Below are positions 10,129-18,675 of a stretch of 64,000 bases of DNA, one piece after another; positions within the stretch are counted from its first letter, which is position 1; every line of letters begins with the position of its first letter. Under the pieces are notes generated by a model that made no database searches, had not been told where the DNA came from, and saw nothing but the letters and a program-made list of their open reading frames with translations. A program made the translations under genes and the position numbers. Source of the DNA: Rhodopseudomonas sp. (GTDB lineage: Bacteria > Pseudomonadota > Alphaproteobacteria > Rhizobiales > Xanthobacteraceae); the NCBI RefSeq assembly GCF_013377015.1, contig NZ_JACABA010000002.1, positions 549,342 to 613,341 on the forward strand. Reading direction: 5' to 3'.

Positions 10129-10725
10129 ATGGAAGTCATTCTGCTAGAACGCGTCGCCAAGCTCGGCCAAATGGGTGAACTGGTCCGCGTCAAGGACGGC
10201 TTTGCCCGCAATTTCCTGCTGCCGCGCGGCAAGGCATTGCGCGCCACCGCCGACAACCGCGAGAAGTTCGAGCACATGAAGGCCGATCTCGAGGCCCGCA
10301 ATCTGAAGGCCAAGGAAGAGGCCAGCAAGGTCGCCGAGAAGATCACTGGCCGCAACGTCGTCGTGCTGCGTCAGGCCTCGGAAACCGGCCAGTTGTTCGG
10401 CTCGGTTTCGGTCCGCGACATCCTCGCCTCGTTCGAGAGCGATGGCGTCATGATCAGCCGCAGCCAGGTGATGCTCGATGCCCCGATCAAGACCATCGGC
10501 AAGCACAAGATCGCCATCGCGGTGCATCCGGAGGTCGAGGTCAGCGTTTCGGTCACCGTCGCGCGCAGCGCCGATGAGGCCGAACGGATCAACCGCGGCG
10601 AGGACATCTCGAGCCGCAAGGAAGATCAAGACGCCGCCGCCGAAGCGCTCGCCGCCGCCGGCGAATTCTTCGATCCCGAGGCGCATCACGACGAAGCCCA
10701 GGACGGCGAAGCCGCCTCGGAGTAA
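10129..10725 (+). CDS. rplI: Ribosomal protein bL9
   Basis: Large-subunit protein binding 23S rRNA. The N-terminal domain [19 protein letters not shown] ... [13 protein letters not shown] is diagnostic, followed by the long connecting helix ([17 protein letters not shown]) and the C-terminal domain. At 198 aa it is longer than E. coli L9 because of an acidic Ala/Glu-rich C-terminal extension of about 45 residues. A clear AAGGAG site lies upstream. A strong intrinsic terminator follows. Confidence 0.97.
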   Translation: MEVILLERVAKLGQMGELVRVKDGFARNFLLPRGKALRATADNREKFEHMKADLEARNLKAKEEASKVAEKITGRNVVVLRQASETGQLFGSVSVRDILASFESDGVMISRSQVMLDAPIKTIGKHKIAIAVHPEVEVSVSVTVARSADEAERINRGEDISSRKEDQDAAAEALAAAGEFFDPEAHHDEAQDGEAASE

Positions 10726-10757
10726 TCGCCCGCAAAACGCGAGCCCGCGATCACAGC

Positions 10758-10794
10758 AATCAGCCCGGCCGTCAGGCCGGGCTGATTTGTTTTT
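10758..10794 (+). terminator. Intrinsic terminator after rplI
   Basis: A 13-bp perfect stem (aatcagcccggcc / ggccgggctgatt) with a GTCA loop, followed by TGTTTTT. It lies 33 bases after the rplI stop and ends the ribosomal-protein cluster; the next gene is convergent. Confidence 0.95.
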
Positions 10795-10831
10795 GGCGCT
10801 TGTTGTATCGAACTGCGGACGCCCGCCGTTG

Positions 10832-11884
10832 CTATCGCGAGATTGGCGGCGCCGGCGGCCCCGCGGGCGGCGCCTCGGAGGCCGCGACGGCGGGCGCCGG
10901 AGCAGGTTTGGTCGCGGCCGGCGCGGCGGCTCCACCGCTTGGCCCGGCGGCAGGCGTTTCCGTCGAGGCGGCCGATGCCGGTTGCGATGCGGCCGGCGTC
11001 GGCGTGGTGGCCTCGATCGGCGCATCCGCCGGGGCCTTCGGTGCCGGCGTCACCGCCGGAACCGGATCGGCCCGCAACGGCATATCCGCCTTGCTCGCCT
11101 CACCCTTGCCGTCGTCAGCTTTGGCGGCATCGGTCTTGGCGGCTTCGGTCTTGGCAGTGCCAGGCTTGGCCGTGTCAGGCTTGGCCGTTTCGGACGTCGC
11201 CTCCTCTGGCTTTGCTGCTTCAGACTTTGCTGCTTCCTTGCCGTCGTCAGGTTTCGTGCCCTCGGCTTTCGCGGCGTCGGTCTTCGCCGCCTCGCCCTTG
11301 GCGGCCTGATCCTTGCGCGATTCGCCCTTCGCTGAATCCTTGGTCGAATCCTTGGCCGCCTCGGCGGCTGTCGGAGTTTCCGGAGTCGGCTTGCCTCTCC
11401 GGCTCAGCTTCCGCTTCCCCTTGGCCGACGACTTTTCCTCGACCTCGGCGGCGGTCGAAGCCGCCTCGCGGTCTTCCGGGGTAGCGGCCGGCTTGTCGGC
11501 CTCCTGCGCCGTCGGCGTCGGCCGTTGCCTGTGGCCCGGCCGGACCTCGGCCTGCGCCGGTTCCGACTTCGCGTCTTTCTCCTTCGGCGGCGCCACACCA
11601 AAGCGCTTGTCGGTCGCACCATTGGAGATCAGAAACGCGCTGAGCATCCCAGCCATGTCGCTGCTGGTGGTGTAGTGCTGACGCAGGAAGCCCGGCAGCG
11701 AGCCGGGAGCGACCGTCTTCAGCAGGCCGCGCGCGCTCTTGTGGCAAACCGTGCAGGTTCCGTTGAAAATCTGGCCAGCGCTTTTGCCGGCTTCCAGGTT
11801 CTGAGCCTGCGCCAGGGCCTGGGGCGCAGCGCATGAGACCATCAGCAGCATCGCCGTCGCTAAACTGAGCGCTCGGCTCAACAT
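10832..11884 (-). CDS. Secreted haem-binding (CxxCH) protein with Ala/Lys-rich repeat tail
   Basis: Probable periplasmic c-type cytochrome-like protein of unknown role. It has a signal peptide (hydrophobic residues 5-20, cleavage likely after QALA) and a single haem motif CTVCH at about residues 43-47 with nearby Met residues that could be the second ligand (DMAGMLSAFLISNG). The first ~100 residues form the domain. The remaining ~250 residues are low complexity: a KSSAKGKRKLSRRGK basic stretch, then many imperfect A-K-x-E/D units (ETAKPDTAKPGTAKTEAAK), and a Pro/Ala-rich end. It is transcribed divergently from cfa. No electron-transfer partner is nearby. Confidence 0.8.
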   Translation of the reverse strand: MLSRALSLATAMLLMVSCAAPQALAQAQNLEAGKSAGQIFNGTCTVCHKSARGLLKTVAPGSLPGFLRQHYTTSSDMAGMLSAFLISNGATDKRFGVAPPKEKDAKSEPAQAEVRPGHRQRPTPTAQEADKPAATPEDREAASTAAEVEEKSSAKGKRKLSRRGKPTPETPTAAEAAKDSTKDSAKGESRKDQAAKGEAAKTDAAKAEGTKPDDGKEAAKSEAAKPEEATSETAKPDTAKPGTAKTEAAKTDAAKADDGKGEASKADMPLRADPVPAVTPAPKAPADAPIEATTPTPAASQPASAASTETPAAGPSGGAAAPAATKPAPAPAVAASEAPPAGPPAPPISR

Positions 11885-12141
11885 TTGATCCTCCAGATGC
11901 GGAATTCGCCTCGGTTGCGGCGGTCACCTTTTAGCCGATTGTGAAATGAATGGAAGCGGACAGATGACGCATCTTCGTGAATGGCGGAGCGCGGGATATC
12001 AGCCCTGCAACTGGCGCATTGGCATCGGCGATTTTGCATTATTATGATGCCATCAAGGAACCGGGAGACAAGCTGAGAGATTTGACCTTGCCGAACGGGC
12101 CGCGATGTCGGTTCAGGCCTGCTCATCGTTGGGTGCTTGTG

Positions 12142-13392
12142 ATGGACCGCCTGTTGCGTTTCTTTTTGCGTCGATTCATCCGCCGCGGCAATTTGCTCTT
12201 CACCACCGCGTGCGGCACATCGTTCAGATGCGGCGACGGCAGCGGCGCGCCGGTCGCGGTCCGGTTCCTGACCGCATCGGCGCAACGCCGGTTCCTGATC
12301 GACCCGGAGCTGGCGTTCGGCGAGATCTACATGGACGGCGAATTCGTGGTCGAGCGCGGATCGATCGCCGACGTGCTTGCGATCGCCATGGATCAGACCG
12401 ACCTCGCACCGGGCTGGGCCAAGCTGCAATGGTGGTTCCGTTACCTCGGCCGCTATTTGATACAGTTCAATCCGCGCCGGCGTGCCAAGCGCAACGCCTC
12501 GCATCACTACGATCTCGACGGCCGGCTTTACGCGCTGTTTCTCGACGCCGACAAGCAATACAGCTGTGCCTATTTCGAGAGCGCCGACGCCACGCTCGAT
12601 GACGCCCAGCTCGCCAAGAAGCGTCATGTCGCCGCCAAGCTGCTGGTCGCGCCCGGCCACCGCATCCTCGACATCGGCTCGGGGTGGGGCGGCCTCGGCA
12701 TTTATCTCGCGGAGAGCTGCGGCGCCGACGTCACCGGCGTTACGCTGTCGGACGAACAGTTGCGGGCATCGAATGCGCGCGCCGCCGAAAAAGGCCTGAC
12801 CGGATCGGCGCGGTTCCTGGCGCAGGATTACCGTGACGTCCCCGGCCCGTTCGACCGGATCGTTTCGGTCGGGATGTTCGAGCATGTCGGAATCGCCCAT
12901 TACGACACCTATTTCAAACGCTGCGCCGAGCTTCTCGCCGACGACGGCGTGATGCTGTTGCATTCGATCAGCCGCTCGGAAGGTCCCGGCATCACCAATC
13001 CCTGGATCGCCAAATATATCTTCCCCGGTGGCTATCTGCCGGCGCTGTCCGAGGTGCTGCCCGCGATCGAGCGTGCCGGACTTCTGGTGTGCGACATCGA
13101 GATCTTGCGCCTGCATTATGCCGAGACGCTGAAGGCCTGGCGCGAGCGGTTCTTGGCGCGCAGGGAAGAGGCTGAAAAACTCTACGATGCGCGGTTCGTG
13201 CGGATGTGGGAGTTCTATCTCGCCTCGTCCGAGATGACGTTTCGCAAGCAGAACACCATGGTGTTCCAGATCCAGATGAGCAAACGCCAAGGCGTGGTCC
13301 CGATCACCCGCGACTATATCATTCGCGAGGAAGCGCGGTTGCGCGGCGTCGAGCGCGACCAGCGGCCGCGACTGCAATTGGCGGGAGAATGA
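12142..13392 (+). CDS. cfa: Cyclopropane-fatty-acyl-phospholipid synthase family methyltransferase
   Basis: Transfers a methylene group from S-adenosylmethionine to double bonds of membrane phospholipid acyl chains. The 416-aa protein has the CFA N-terminal domain (DPELAFGEIYMDGEF) and the SAM-binding motif ILDIGSGWGGLGIYLAE, then FDRIVSVGMFEHVG and HSISRSEGPG. The ATG at 12142 (MDRLLRFFLRRFIRRGN) gives the family N-terminus; the track ORF adds 55 unlikely residues. It is divergent from the CxxCH protein gene. Some members make other modified lipids, so the exact product is inferred. Confidence 0.93.
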   Translation: MDRLLRFFLRRFIRRGNLLFTTACGTSFRCGDGSGAPVAVRFLTASAQRRFLIDPELAFGEIYMDGEFVVERGSIADVLAIAMDQTDLAPGWAKLQWWFRYLGRYLIQFNPRRRAKRNASHHYDLDGRLYALFLDADKQYSCAYFESADATLDDAQLAKKRHVAAKLLVAPGHRILDIGSGWGGLGIYLAESCGADVTGVTLSDEQLRASNARAAEKGLTGSARFLAQDYRDVPGPFDRIVSVGMFEHVGIAHYDTYFKRCAELLADDGVMLLHSISRSEGPGITNPWIAKYIFPGGYLPALSEVLPAIERAGLLVCDIEILRLHYAETLKAWRERFLARREEAEKLYDARFVRMWEFYLASSEMTFRKQNTMVFQIQMSKRQGVVPITRDYIIREEARLRGVERDQRPRLQLAGE

Positions 13393-13619
13393 AGATCCGA
13401 CGCGCCCGAGGAGCGCAGCCATGCCGGGCTGTGCCCCGCATCAGCCGGCCGCGCCGCGGCGGGGCGCGCCAGCTGTTCCCGCACCGCCATCAAGACGGAA
13501 GGATCGCAAGGCGTTGCCCTGATATCGGAACGCGAGACCCGCTCGAAGGATTCAATTAGCGTCGCCAGCCACGACAGCTCGTTGCCGCTTCGGGAGTTAT
13601 CCTGTTGCTGGGGAGCCAT
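13314..13619 (-). CDS. Doubtful small ORF overlapping the cfa 3' end
   Basis: A 101-codon frame from an ATG at 13619, with GAGG 9 bases upstream. The first half (SGNELSWLATLIESFERVS) looks protein-like, but the second half overlaps cfa in antisense and reads like a shadow (SRGRWSRSTPRNRASSRMI). I recognise no family. It fills an otherwise empty 390-base stretch downstream of cfa. It may be a real short gene, a decayed gene, or nothing. Confidence 0.25.
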   Translation of the reverse strand: MAPQQQDNSRSGNELSWLATLIESFERVSRSDIRATPCDPSVLMAVREQLARPAAARPADAGHSPAWLRSSGASDLHSPANCSRGRWSRSTPRNRASSRMI

Positions 13620-13702
13620 CGCACGCTGCCTCATTTTCCTTGTAACCAACCCAATCGCACATCTGCAGTTCCCGCAGCGTTAGCTTCGGGGTTCATTTTT
13701 TA

Positions 13703-13718
13703 TGTGATTTTTCTCACA
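13703..13718. promoter_or_regulatory. Perfect CRP-type palindrome TGTGA-N6-TCACA
   Basis: The sequence tgtgatttttctcaca matches the classical CRP half-sites with the correct 6-base spacer. It lies about 66 bases upstream of the miniprotein start at 13785, a plausible activator position. Alphaproteobacterial CRP/FNR-family regulators use related sites, so the binding protein is not certain. Confidence 0.5.
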
Positions 13719-13784
13719 GAACGACCGGGCACGGGGTCGTAAACAAATTTCACGATGCATTTCATCACCAAGAGACCCGATTTC

Positions 13785-13907
13785 ATGGCCAAGAAATCCG
13801 CCAAATCCATCCTTGAAGTGCCGAAGGACATCGCCATCGATTACGCCCTGATCGCGACCGGAGTCGTGGCTGGCCTGATTGGCCTGATCTATCTCGTTCT
13901 GATCTGA
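13785..13907 (+). CDS. 40-residue single-pass membrane miniprotein
   Basis: Too short for the ORF track. The frame MAKKSAKSILEVPKDIAI... encodes a basic N-terminus, a short acidic/hydrophobic linker, and one strong membrane segment near the C-terminus (IATGVVAGLIGLIYLVLI), ending at a TGA. Codon use has the high GC at third positions seen in neighbouring genes. A start ten codons earlier (13755) is possible. The ribosome site is weak (AGAGACCC). It stands alone between cfa and dnaB, preceded by a CRP-type palindrome. Function unknown; similar to small membrane proteins that bind larger membrane complexes, but this is inference. Confidence 0.65.
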   Translation: MAKKSAKSILEVPKDIAIDYALIATGVVAGLIGLIYLVLI

Positions 13908-14159
13908 CCAAACCGGCGCAATTGAGATGTGTCTGCGCCACGCACCGAGAGGTTCACGCCGGCTGCGCGTCCCCGCGCCCAAATTTGCGCCCCGTTGCCA
14001 GCCGCGGTAGCCCGTCAAGCCAATTGTCGTCGGGAGGCACAGGTTTCATCCCCAGCATTGTGTGAATCGGGCATAAGGCACGTACGCGCTTTCACCCGTC
14101 CGCGGAGTGGCGCTTAGTCGCGCCCCGCATCCGACATTATCCAGAGAACAATCCAACTC

Positions 14160-15659
14160 ATGGCCGCATTCGATTCGAACGTTCTCAAGCTGACGCCCGA
14201 TCCGGGAACTCCGGCCTACCGGACCGCGCCGCACAATATCGAGGCCGAACAGAGCGTTCTGGGCGCCATTCTGGTCAACAATGATGCGTTTTATCGGGTC
14301 TCGGATTTCCTCGAGCCGAAACATTTCTTCGAGCCGGTCCATCAGACCATCTTCGAGACAGCGTCCAGCATCATCCGCGCCGGCAAGGTCGCGACCCCCG
14401 TGACGCTGAAGACGTTCGTCGCCGCCGACACCGATCTCGGCGGCATGACCGTCGGTCAGTACCTTGCCCGGCTCGCCGCCGAAGCCACCACCATCATCAA
14501 CGCTCACGATTATGGCCGGACCATCTACGAACTGGCGCTGCGCCGCGACCTGATCGGGATCGGCACCGACATGGTCAATGTCGCGTTCGACGCGCCGGTC
14601 GATTTCGCCCCGAAGGCGCAGATCGAGGACGCCGAGCGCCGCCTCTACGAACTGGCCGAATCCGGCCGTTATGACGGCGGCTTCCAGCGTTTTTCGCAGG
14701 CGCTCACGGTCGCGGTCGATATGGCGGCAAAGGCGTTCCAGCGCGACGGCAAATTGTCGGGGATCGCGACCGGGCTGCGCGATCTCGACAACAAGATGGG
14801 CGGACTGCAGTCGTCCGACTTGATCATCGTCGCCGGCCGCCCCGGCATGGGCAAGACCGCGCTGGCCACCAACATCGCCTATAATGTCGCTCGCGCGCAT
14901 CGCGCCGAACTGCAGGCCGACGGCACCAGCAAGACCGTCAATGGCGGCATCGTCGGATTCTTCTCCTGCGAAATGTCGGCCGAACAGCTCGCCACCCGTA
15001 TTCTCGCCGAGCAGACCGGGATCGCCTCCTCGACGATCCGGCGCGGCGGCATCTCCGAAGCCGATTTCGACAAGATCAGGGATTATTCGATCGAGCTGCA
15101 ATCGCTGCCGCTCTATGTCGACGAAACCGGCGGCCTGTCGATCTCGCAGCTGACCGCGCGGGCGCGGCGGCTGAAGCGGCAGAAGGGGCTCGACCTGATC
15201 ATCGTCGACTATATCCAGCTGCTGCAGGGCTCCGGCAAACGTTCCGACAACCGGGTCCAGGAAGTCACCGAGATCACCACCAGCCTGAAGGCGTTGGCCA
15301 AGGAGCTCAACGTTCCGGTGATGGGCCTGTCACAATTGTCGCGGCAGGTCGAAAGCCGCGACGACAAGCGGCCGCAGCTGTCGGATCTGCGCGAATCCGG
15401 CTCGATCGAGCAGGACGCCGACGTGGTGATGTTCGTCTATCGCGAGGAATACTATCTGCAGAACAAGGAGCCGCGGATCGGCACGCCGGAATACGAAAAA
15501 TGGCAGCTCGACATGTCGCTGGTGCACGGCAAGGCAGAAGTCATCATCGGCAAGCAGCGTCACGGCCCCACCGGTACGGTCGAACTGCAATTCGAAGGCC
15601 AGTTCACGCGGTTCAGCGATCTGGCGCATGACAACCATCTCCCCGCGCTGCGCGACTGA
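14160..15659 (+). CDS. dnaB: Replicative DNA helicase
   Basis: Hexameric 5'-3' helicase of the replication fork. The 499-aa protein has the N-terminal primase-interacting domain (RTAPHNIEAEQSVLGAILV), a linker, and the RecA-like ATPase domain with Walker A GRPGMGKTAL near residues 225-234, Walker B IIVDYIQLL and the conserved SQLSRQVESR and SGSIEQDADVVMF blocks. Length and motifs are complete and no intein is present. It is followed by alr, an arrangement common in alphaproteobacteria. Confidence 0.97.
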   Translation: MAAFDSNVLKLTPDPGTPAYRTAPHNIEAEQSVLGAILVNNDAFYRVSDFLEPKHFFEPVHQTIFETASSIIRAGKVATPVTLKTFVAADTDLGGMTVGQYLARLAAEATTIINAHDYGRTIYELALRRDLIGIGTDMVNVAFDAPVDFAPKAQIEDAERRLYELAESGRYDGGFQRFSQALTVAVDMAAKAFQRDGKLSGIATGLRDLDNKMGGLQSSDLIIVAGRPGMGKTALATNIAYNVARAHRAELQADGTSKTVNGGIVGFFSCEMSAEQLATRILAEQTGIASSTIRRGGISEADFDKIRDYSIELQSLPLYVDETGGLSISQLTARARRLKRQKGLDLIIVDYIQLLQGSGKRSDNRVQEVTEITTSLKALAKELNVPVMGLSQLSRQVESRDDKRPQLSDLRESGSIEQDADVVMFVYREEYYLQNKEPRIGTPEYEKWQLDMSLVHGKAEVIIGKQRHGPTGTVELQFEGQFTRFSDLAHDNHLPALRD

Positions 15660-15706
15660 CCCCGCGGCGAGGTTGAACGCCCTGCGAGCACCACGTAAAG
15701 TGCGGC

Positions 15707-16957
15707 ATGAACATCGTCTACGACCCGAAATCGGCGCCCGCTGAGAATCTGTTGTCGCCCGAGGCCAACAAGGCCGCGGAGCTCGCCGCCGCCACCGCGG
15801 CGGCGCCCGGAGTGCTCACCGTCGATCTCGACGCCATCGTCGCCAACTGGCGCAAGCTGGAAAAGACCGCGGTGCCGGCAGAATGCGCCGGCGTGGTCAA
15901 GGCCGACGCCTATGGCTGCGGGATCGGCCCGGTGACCCGCGCGCTCAGCAACGCCGGCTGCAAGACCTTCTTCGTCGCCACCCTCGACGAAGCCCGCGCG
16001 GTGCGCGCGATCAGCTCGTCCGCGACGATCTATGTGCTCGACGGCTTCTTCCAGAACACCGGCGACGCATTCGCGCAGATCAACTGCCAGCCGGTGATCG
16101 GCGACCTCTATGAACTGGCCGAATGGGACGTGTTCTGCCGCCGCACCCGCTGGGAAGGCGGCGCCGCGATCCACATCGACACCGGTATGAACCGGCTCGG
16201 CCTCACCATCGCCGAGGCGCAGGGCATCGTGCCGCGGATCACCGCCGGCGACCATGGTATCACCCTGGTGCTCAGCCATCTGGCCTGCGGCGAAACCCTC
16301 AATCATCCGCTGAACGCCAAGCAGGTCGCGACCTTCCGCGAGATCGCCAGCCTATTCTCCGGGGTGCCGGCCTCGCTCGCCGCCTCATCGGGGATCTATC
16401 TCGGCGCGCAATTCCAGTTCGACATGGTGCGGCCGGGCGCCGCGCTGTACGGCGTCAACCCGACGCCGGAGGCCGACAATCCGCTGCAGCCGGTGGTCGA
16501 CCTGAAGGCCAGGATCGTGCAGATCCGCAACGTCGAAAAGGGCGACAGCGTCGGCTATGGCGCGACCTGGAGCGCGCGGCGGCCGACCAAAATCGCAGTG
16601 GTCGCGGCCGGCTATGCCGATGGCTATTTCCGCGCCGGCGGCAGCAGCGACGGCACCCGCGGCGCCGAGGTGGTGATCGCCGACAAGCGCTGCCCGGTGG
16701 TCGGACGGATTTCGATGGACCTCCTGGCGGTCGACATCACCGACCTGCCGGCCAACGCCGCGCGCCGCGGCCACATGGCCACGCTGATCGGCGAAGGCAT
16801 CACCGTCGACGAGCTGGGGCATCATTTCGGCACCATCGGCTATGAGGTGCTGACCAGCCTCGGCTCGCGCTATGCGCGGATTTACAAAGGCGGCGACGCC
16901 ATCACGGTAACGCCGCCGCCGGCCGACGAGGCCTCGGCGACCCAAACCTCGGCCTAA
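15707..16957 (+). CDS. alr: Alanine racemase
   Basis: PLP enzyme converting L- to D-alanine for peptidoglycan. The PLP lysine lies in VVKADAYGCG and the second-base tyrosine in DSVGYGATW; other family blocks are HIDTGMNRLG and GRISMDLLAVDITD. At 416 aa it carries about 35 extra N-terminal residues, rich in Ala and Glu, before the barrel starts at GVLTVDLDAIVANW. It begins 47 bases after dnaB. It converges with the next small gene, overlapping by 4 bases. Confidence 0.95.
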   Translation: MNIVYDPKSAPAENLLSPEANKAAELAAATAAAPGVLTVDLDAIVANWRKLEKTAVPAECAGVVKADAYGCGIGPVTRALSNAGCKTFFVATLDEARAVRAISSSATIYVLDGFFQNTGDAFAQINCQPVIGDLYELAEWDVFCRRTRWEGGAAIHIDTGMNRLGLTIAEAQGIVPRITAGDHGITLVLSHLACGETLNHPLNAKQVATFREIASLFSGVPASLAASSGIYLGAQFQFDMVRPGAALYGVNPTPEADNPLQPVVDLKARIVQIRNVEKGDSVGYGATWSARRPTKIAVVAAGYADGYFRAGGSSDGTRGAEVVIADKRCPVVGRISMDLLAVDITDLPANAARRGHMATLIGEGITVDELGHHFGTIGYEVLTSLGSRYARIYKGGDAITVTPPPADEASATQTSA

Positions 16958-17211
16958 TCGTCGGACGCCAACATCAGGAACGCCGTCAGCGCCGCGCCCA
17001 GTGCAAAATGGAATGCGACGCCGATCACGAACAGCGTTTGCAGCGTGCGCGGCGCCTCGCTGGTGGCGATCAGGTCGGACAGGCCGAAGCTGTTGCTGAG
17101 CAGCAGCACCGTCGCGAACACCGCGCCCAGCGCCGCGCCAAACGCGAAATGCCCGGCCAGCCGCCGCGCCCTGCGTCGTTCCTGGTCTTGGGCGCGCTGG
17201 CGTCGTGGCAT
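16954..17211 (-). CDS. Small two-helix membrane protein
   Basis: Unrecognised 85-aa protein. A very basic N-terminus (MPRRQRAQDQERRRARR) is followed by two hydrophobic segments (HFAFGAALGAVFATVLLLSN and TLFVIGVAFHFALGAALTAFLML), suggesting an inner-membrane protein with both ends in the cytoplasm. The stop overlaps the alr stop by 4 bases, convergent. Codon use matches neighbouring genes. Confidence 0.7.
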   Translation of the reverse strand: MPRRQRAQDQERRRARRLAGHFAFGAALGAVFATVLLLSNSFGLSDLIATSEAPRTLQTLFVIGVAFHFALGAALTAFLMLASDD

Positions 17212-17286
17212 TGGATGGCCGCCATCTGGGACGGCCTCTTCTACCCTCGAACCGGCTCGCGGCGAACAAATTTCAGCGCGACGCCG

Positions 17287-17589
17287 TTACGCCGTCTGTA
17301 GCCGCCTGGCGTTGGCGGCGACGTGCTGGCGATAGCGATCGACGATGGTCGCGGCGCTAGCGCCAGCCTGCAGGCTGGCGAGCGCCTCGAGTGTGGCGTC
17401 GATCTTTTCGTTCACCATCAGCTGCGCTTCATCGCAAGCGGCAAGATCCGCGCTCGCGAGTTTCGTCAGCCGAAGGCAAATCACCTGATAGGATTCCATC
17501 GCCAGCATCGCGGCGGCCGCCCAGGGATTCGAACCGTCGTCGCGGATGGCCGGCGTGGCGCTGGCTTGGTCAGTGCGCGGAGTCATCAT
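17287..17589 (-). CDS. Conserved-looking hypothetical protein, helical
   Basis: Unrecognised 100-aa soluble protein, predicted largely helical (ESYQVICLRLTKLASADLAACDEAQLMVNEKIDATLEALASLQ, shortened here by inspection). The pattern recalls phasin-like or short regulatory helical proteins but no motif confirms this. The ATG at 17589 has a good GAGGG site 6 bases upstream. It lies upstream of, and on the same strand as, the small membrane gene ending at 16954. Confidence 0.65.
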   Translation of the reverse strand: MMTPRTDQASATPAIRDDGSNPWAAAAMLAMESYQVICLRLTKLASADLAACDEAQLMVNEKIDATLEALASLQAGASAATIVDRYRQHVAANARRLQTA

Positions 17590-17782
17590 CGCGTTCCCTC
17601 ATTCTTCTTTGTCGAGAGAATGAGCCTGGCGCCTTAACATCGCAGCCGCACCTCGCCGCCAAACTGACGCGGCCGATCCACCTGGAATTAACATTTGCCG
17701 CCCGGTCGATCGCGCTTGAGCTTTGCCGGTATCTGCTCGACGCTAGCGCCGGCGCGAACCGCGCCGCCAGGGGCCACCGGCT

Positions 17783-18517
17783 TTGAACTATCTCTTCGTG
17801 CTCGCGGTCGGGCTGGTCGCCGGCACCCTGTCCGGCATCGTCGGCACCGGCTCCTCGATCATGCTGGTGCCGGTGCTGGTCTATCAGTTCGGCCCGAAGC
17901 AAGCGGTGCCGATCATGGCGGTCGCCGCGGTGATGGCGAACGCCTCGCGCATTCTGGCGTGGGTGCGGGAGGTCGACTGGCGCGCCTGCGCCGCCTACTC
18001 GGTCACCGGCATTCCGGCCGCGGCGCTCGGCGCCCGCACCCTGCTGGTGCTGCCATCGCGCGCCGTCGATCTCGCGATCGGCGCCTTCCTGATCGCGATG
18101 GTGCCGGTGCGGCATTGGCTGGCGCGGCACCAGTTCACGCTGTCGCTGTGGCATCTGGCGGCGGGCGGCGCGGTGATCGGCTATCTCACCGGCATCGTGG
18201 TCTCGACCGGCCCGCTCAGCGTGCCGCTGTTCCTGTTCTACGGGCTGTCGCGCGGCGCCTTCCTCGGCACCGAGGCGGCGAGCTCGCTCGGGCTCTATGT
18301 CAGCAAGTCAGTGACGTTCCAGCAATTCGGCGCGCTGACCTGGGAGGTCGCGCTGAAAGGCCTGATCGCCGGTTCGTCGCTGATGGCCGGCGCCTTCATC
18401 GCCAAGCGCTTGGTGCTGAAGCTCGAGCCCGACCTGTTCCGGGTGGTGATGGACGCCATCATGCTGGCGGCAGGACTGAGCATGCTGTGGAACGCCTATG
18501 CGGCACCGGTTCACTGA
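17783..18517 (+). CDS. TauE/SafE family membrane permease
   Basis: Probable exporter or importer of a small organic or sulfur-containing anion. The 244-aa protein is almost entirely hydrophobic with about seven or eight membrane segments and the family glycine motif GTLSGIVGTGSSIMLVPVL in the first helix, repeated in modified form in the second half (GYLTGIVVSTGPLSVPLFLF). The start is TTG at 17783, preceded by AGGGG. The substrate cannot be deduced; no sulfur-metabolism gene is adjacent. Confidence 0.85.
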   Translation: MNYLFVLAVGLVAGTLSGIVGTGSSIMLVPVLVYQFGPKQAVPIMAVAAVMANASRILAWVREVDWRACAAYSVTGIPAAALGARTLLVLPSRAVDLAIGAFLIAMVPVRHWLARHQFTLSLWHLAAGGAVIGYLTGIVVSTGPLSVPLFLFYGLSRGAFLGTEAASSLGLYVSKSVTFQQFGALTWEVALKGLIAGSSLMAGAFIAKRLVLKLEPDLFRVVMDAIMLAAGLSMLWNAYAAPVH

Positions 18518-18675
18518 CGCTTGCCTGTCGGCCCCGTGTCGATCTTCGGGTTTCTGCCAGCCGTCGCTGCTGTTAAAGACAGCCCTAGCCAGCCCCCGGC
18601 TTCCCGCCTCCGCGCTCGGGTTTCGCGCGTCCATCCCCGCGCCCGCCGCGCCGCGGCGTCTGAGAGATTGCGAAT

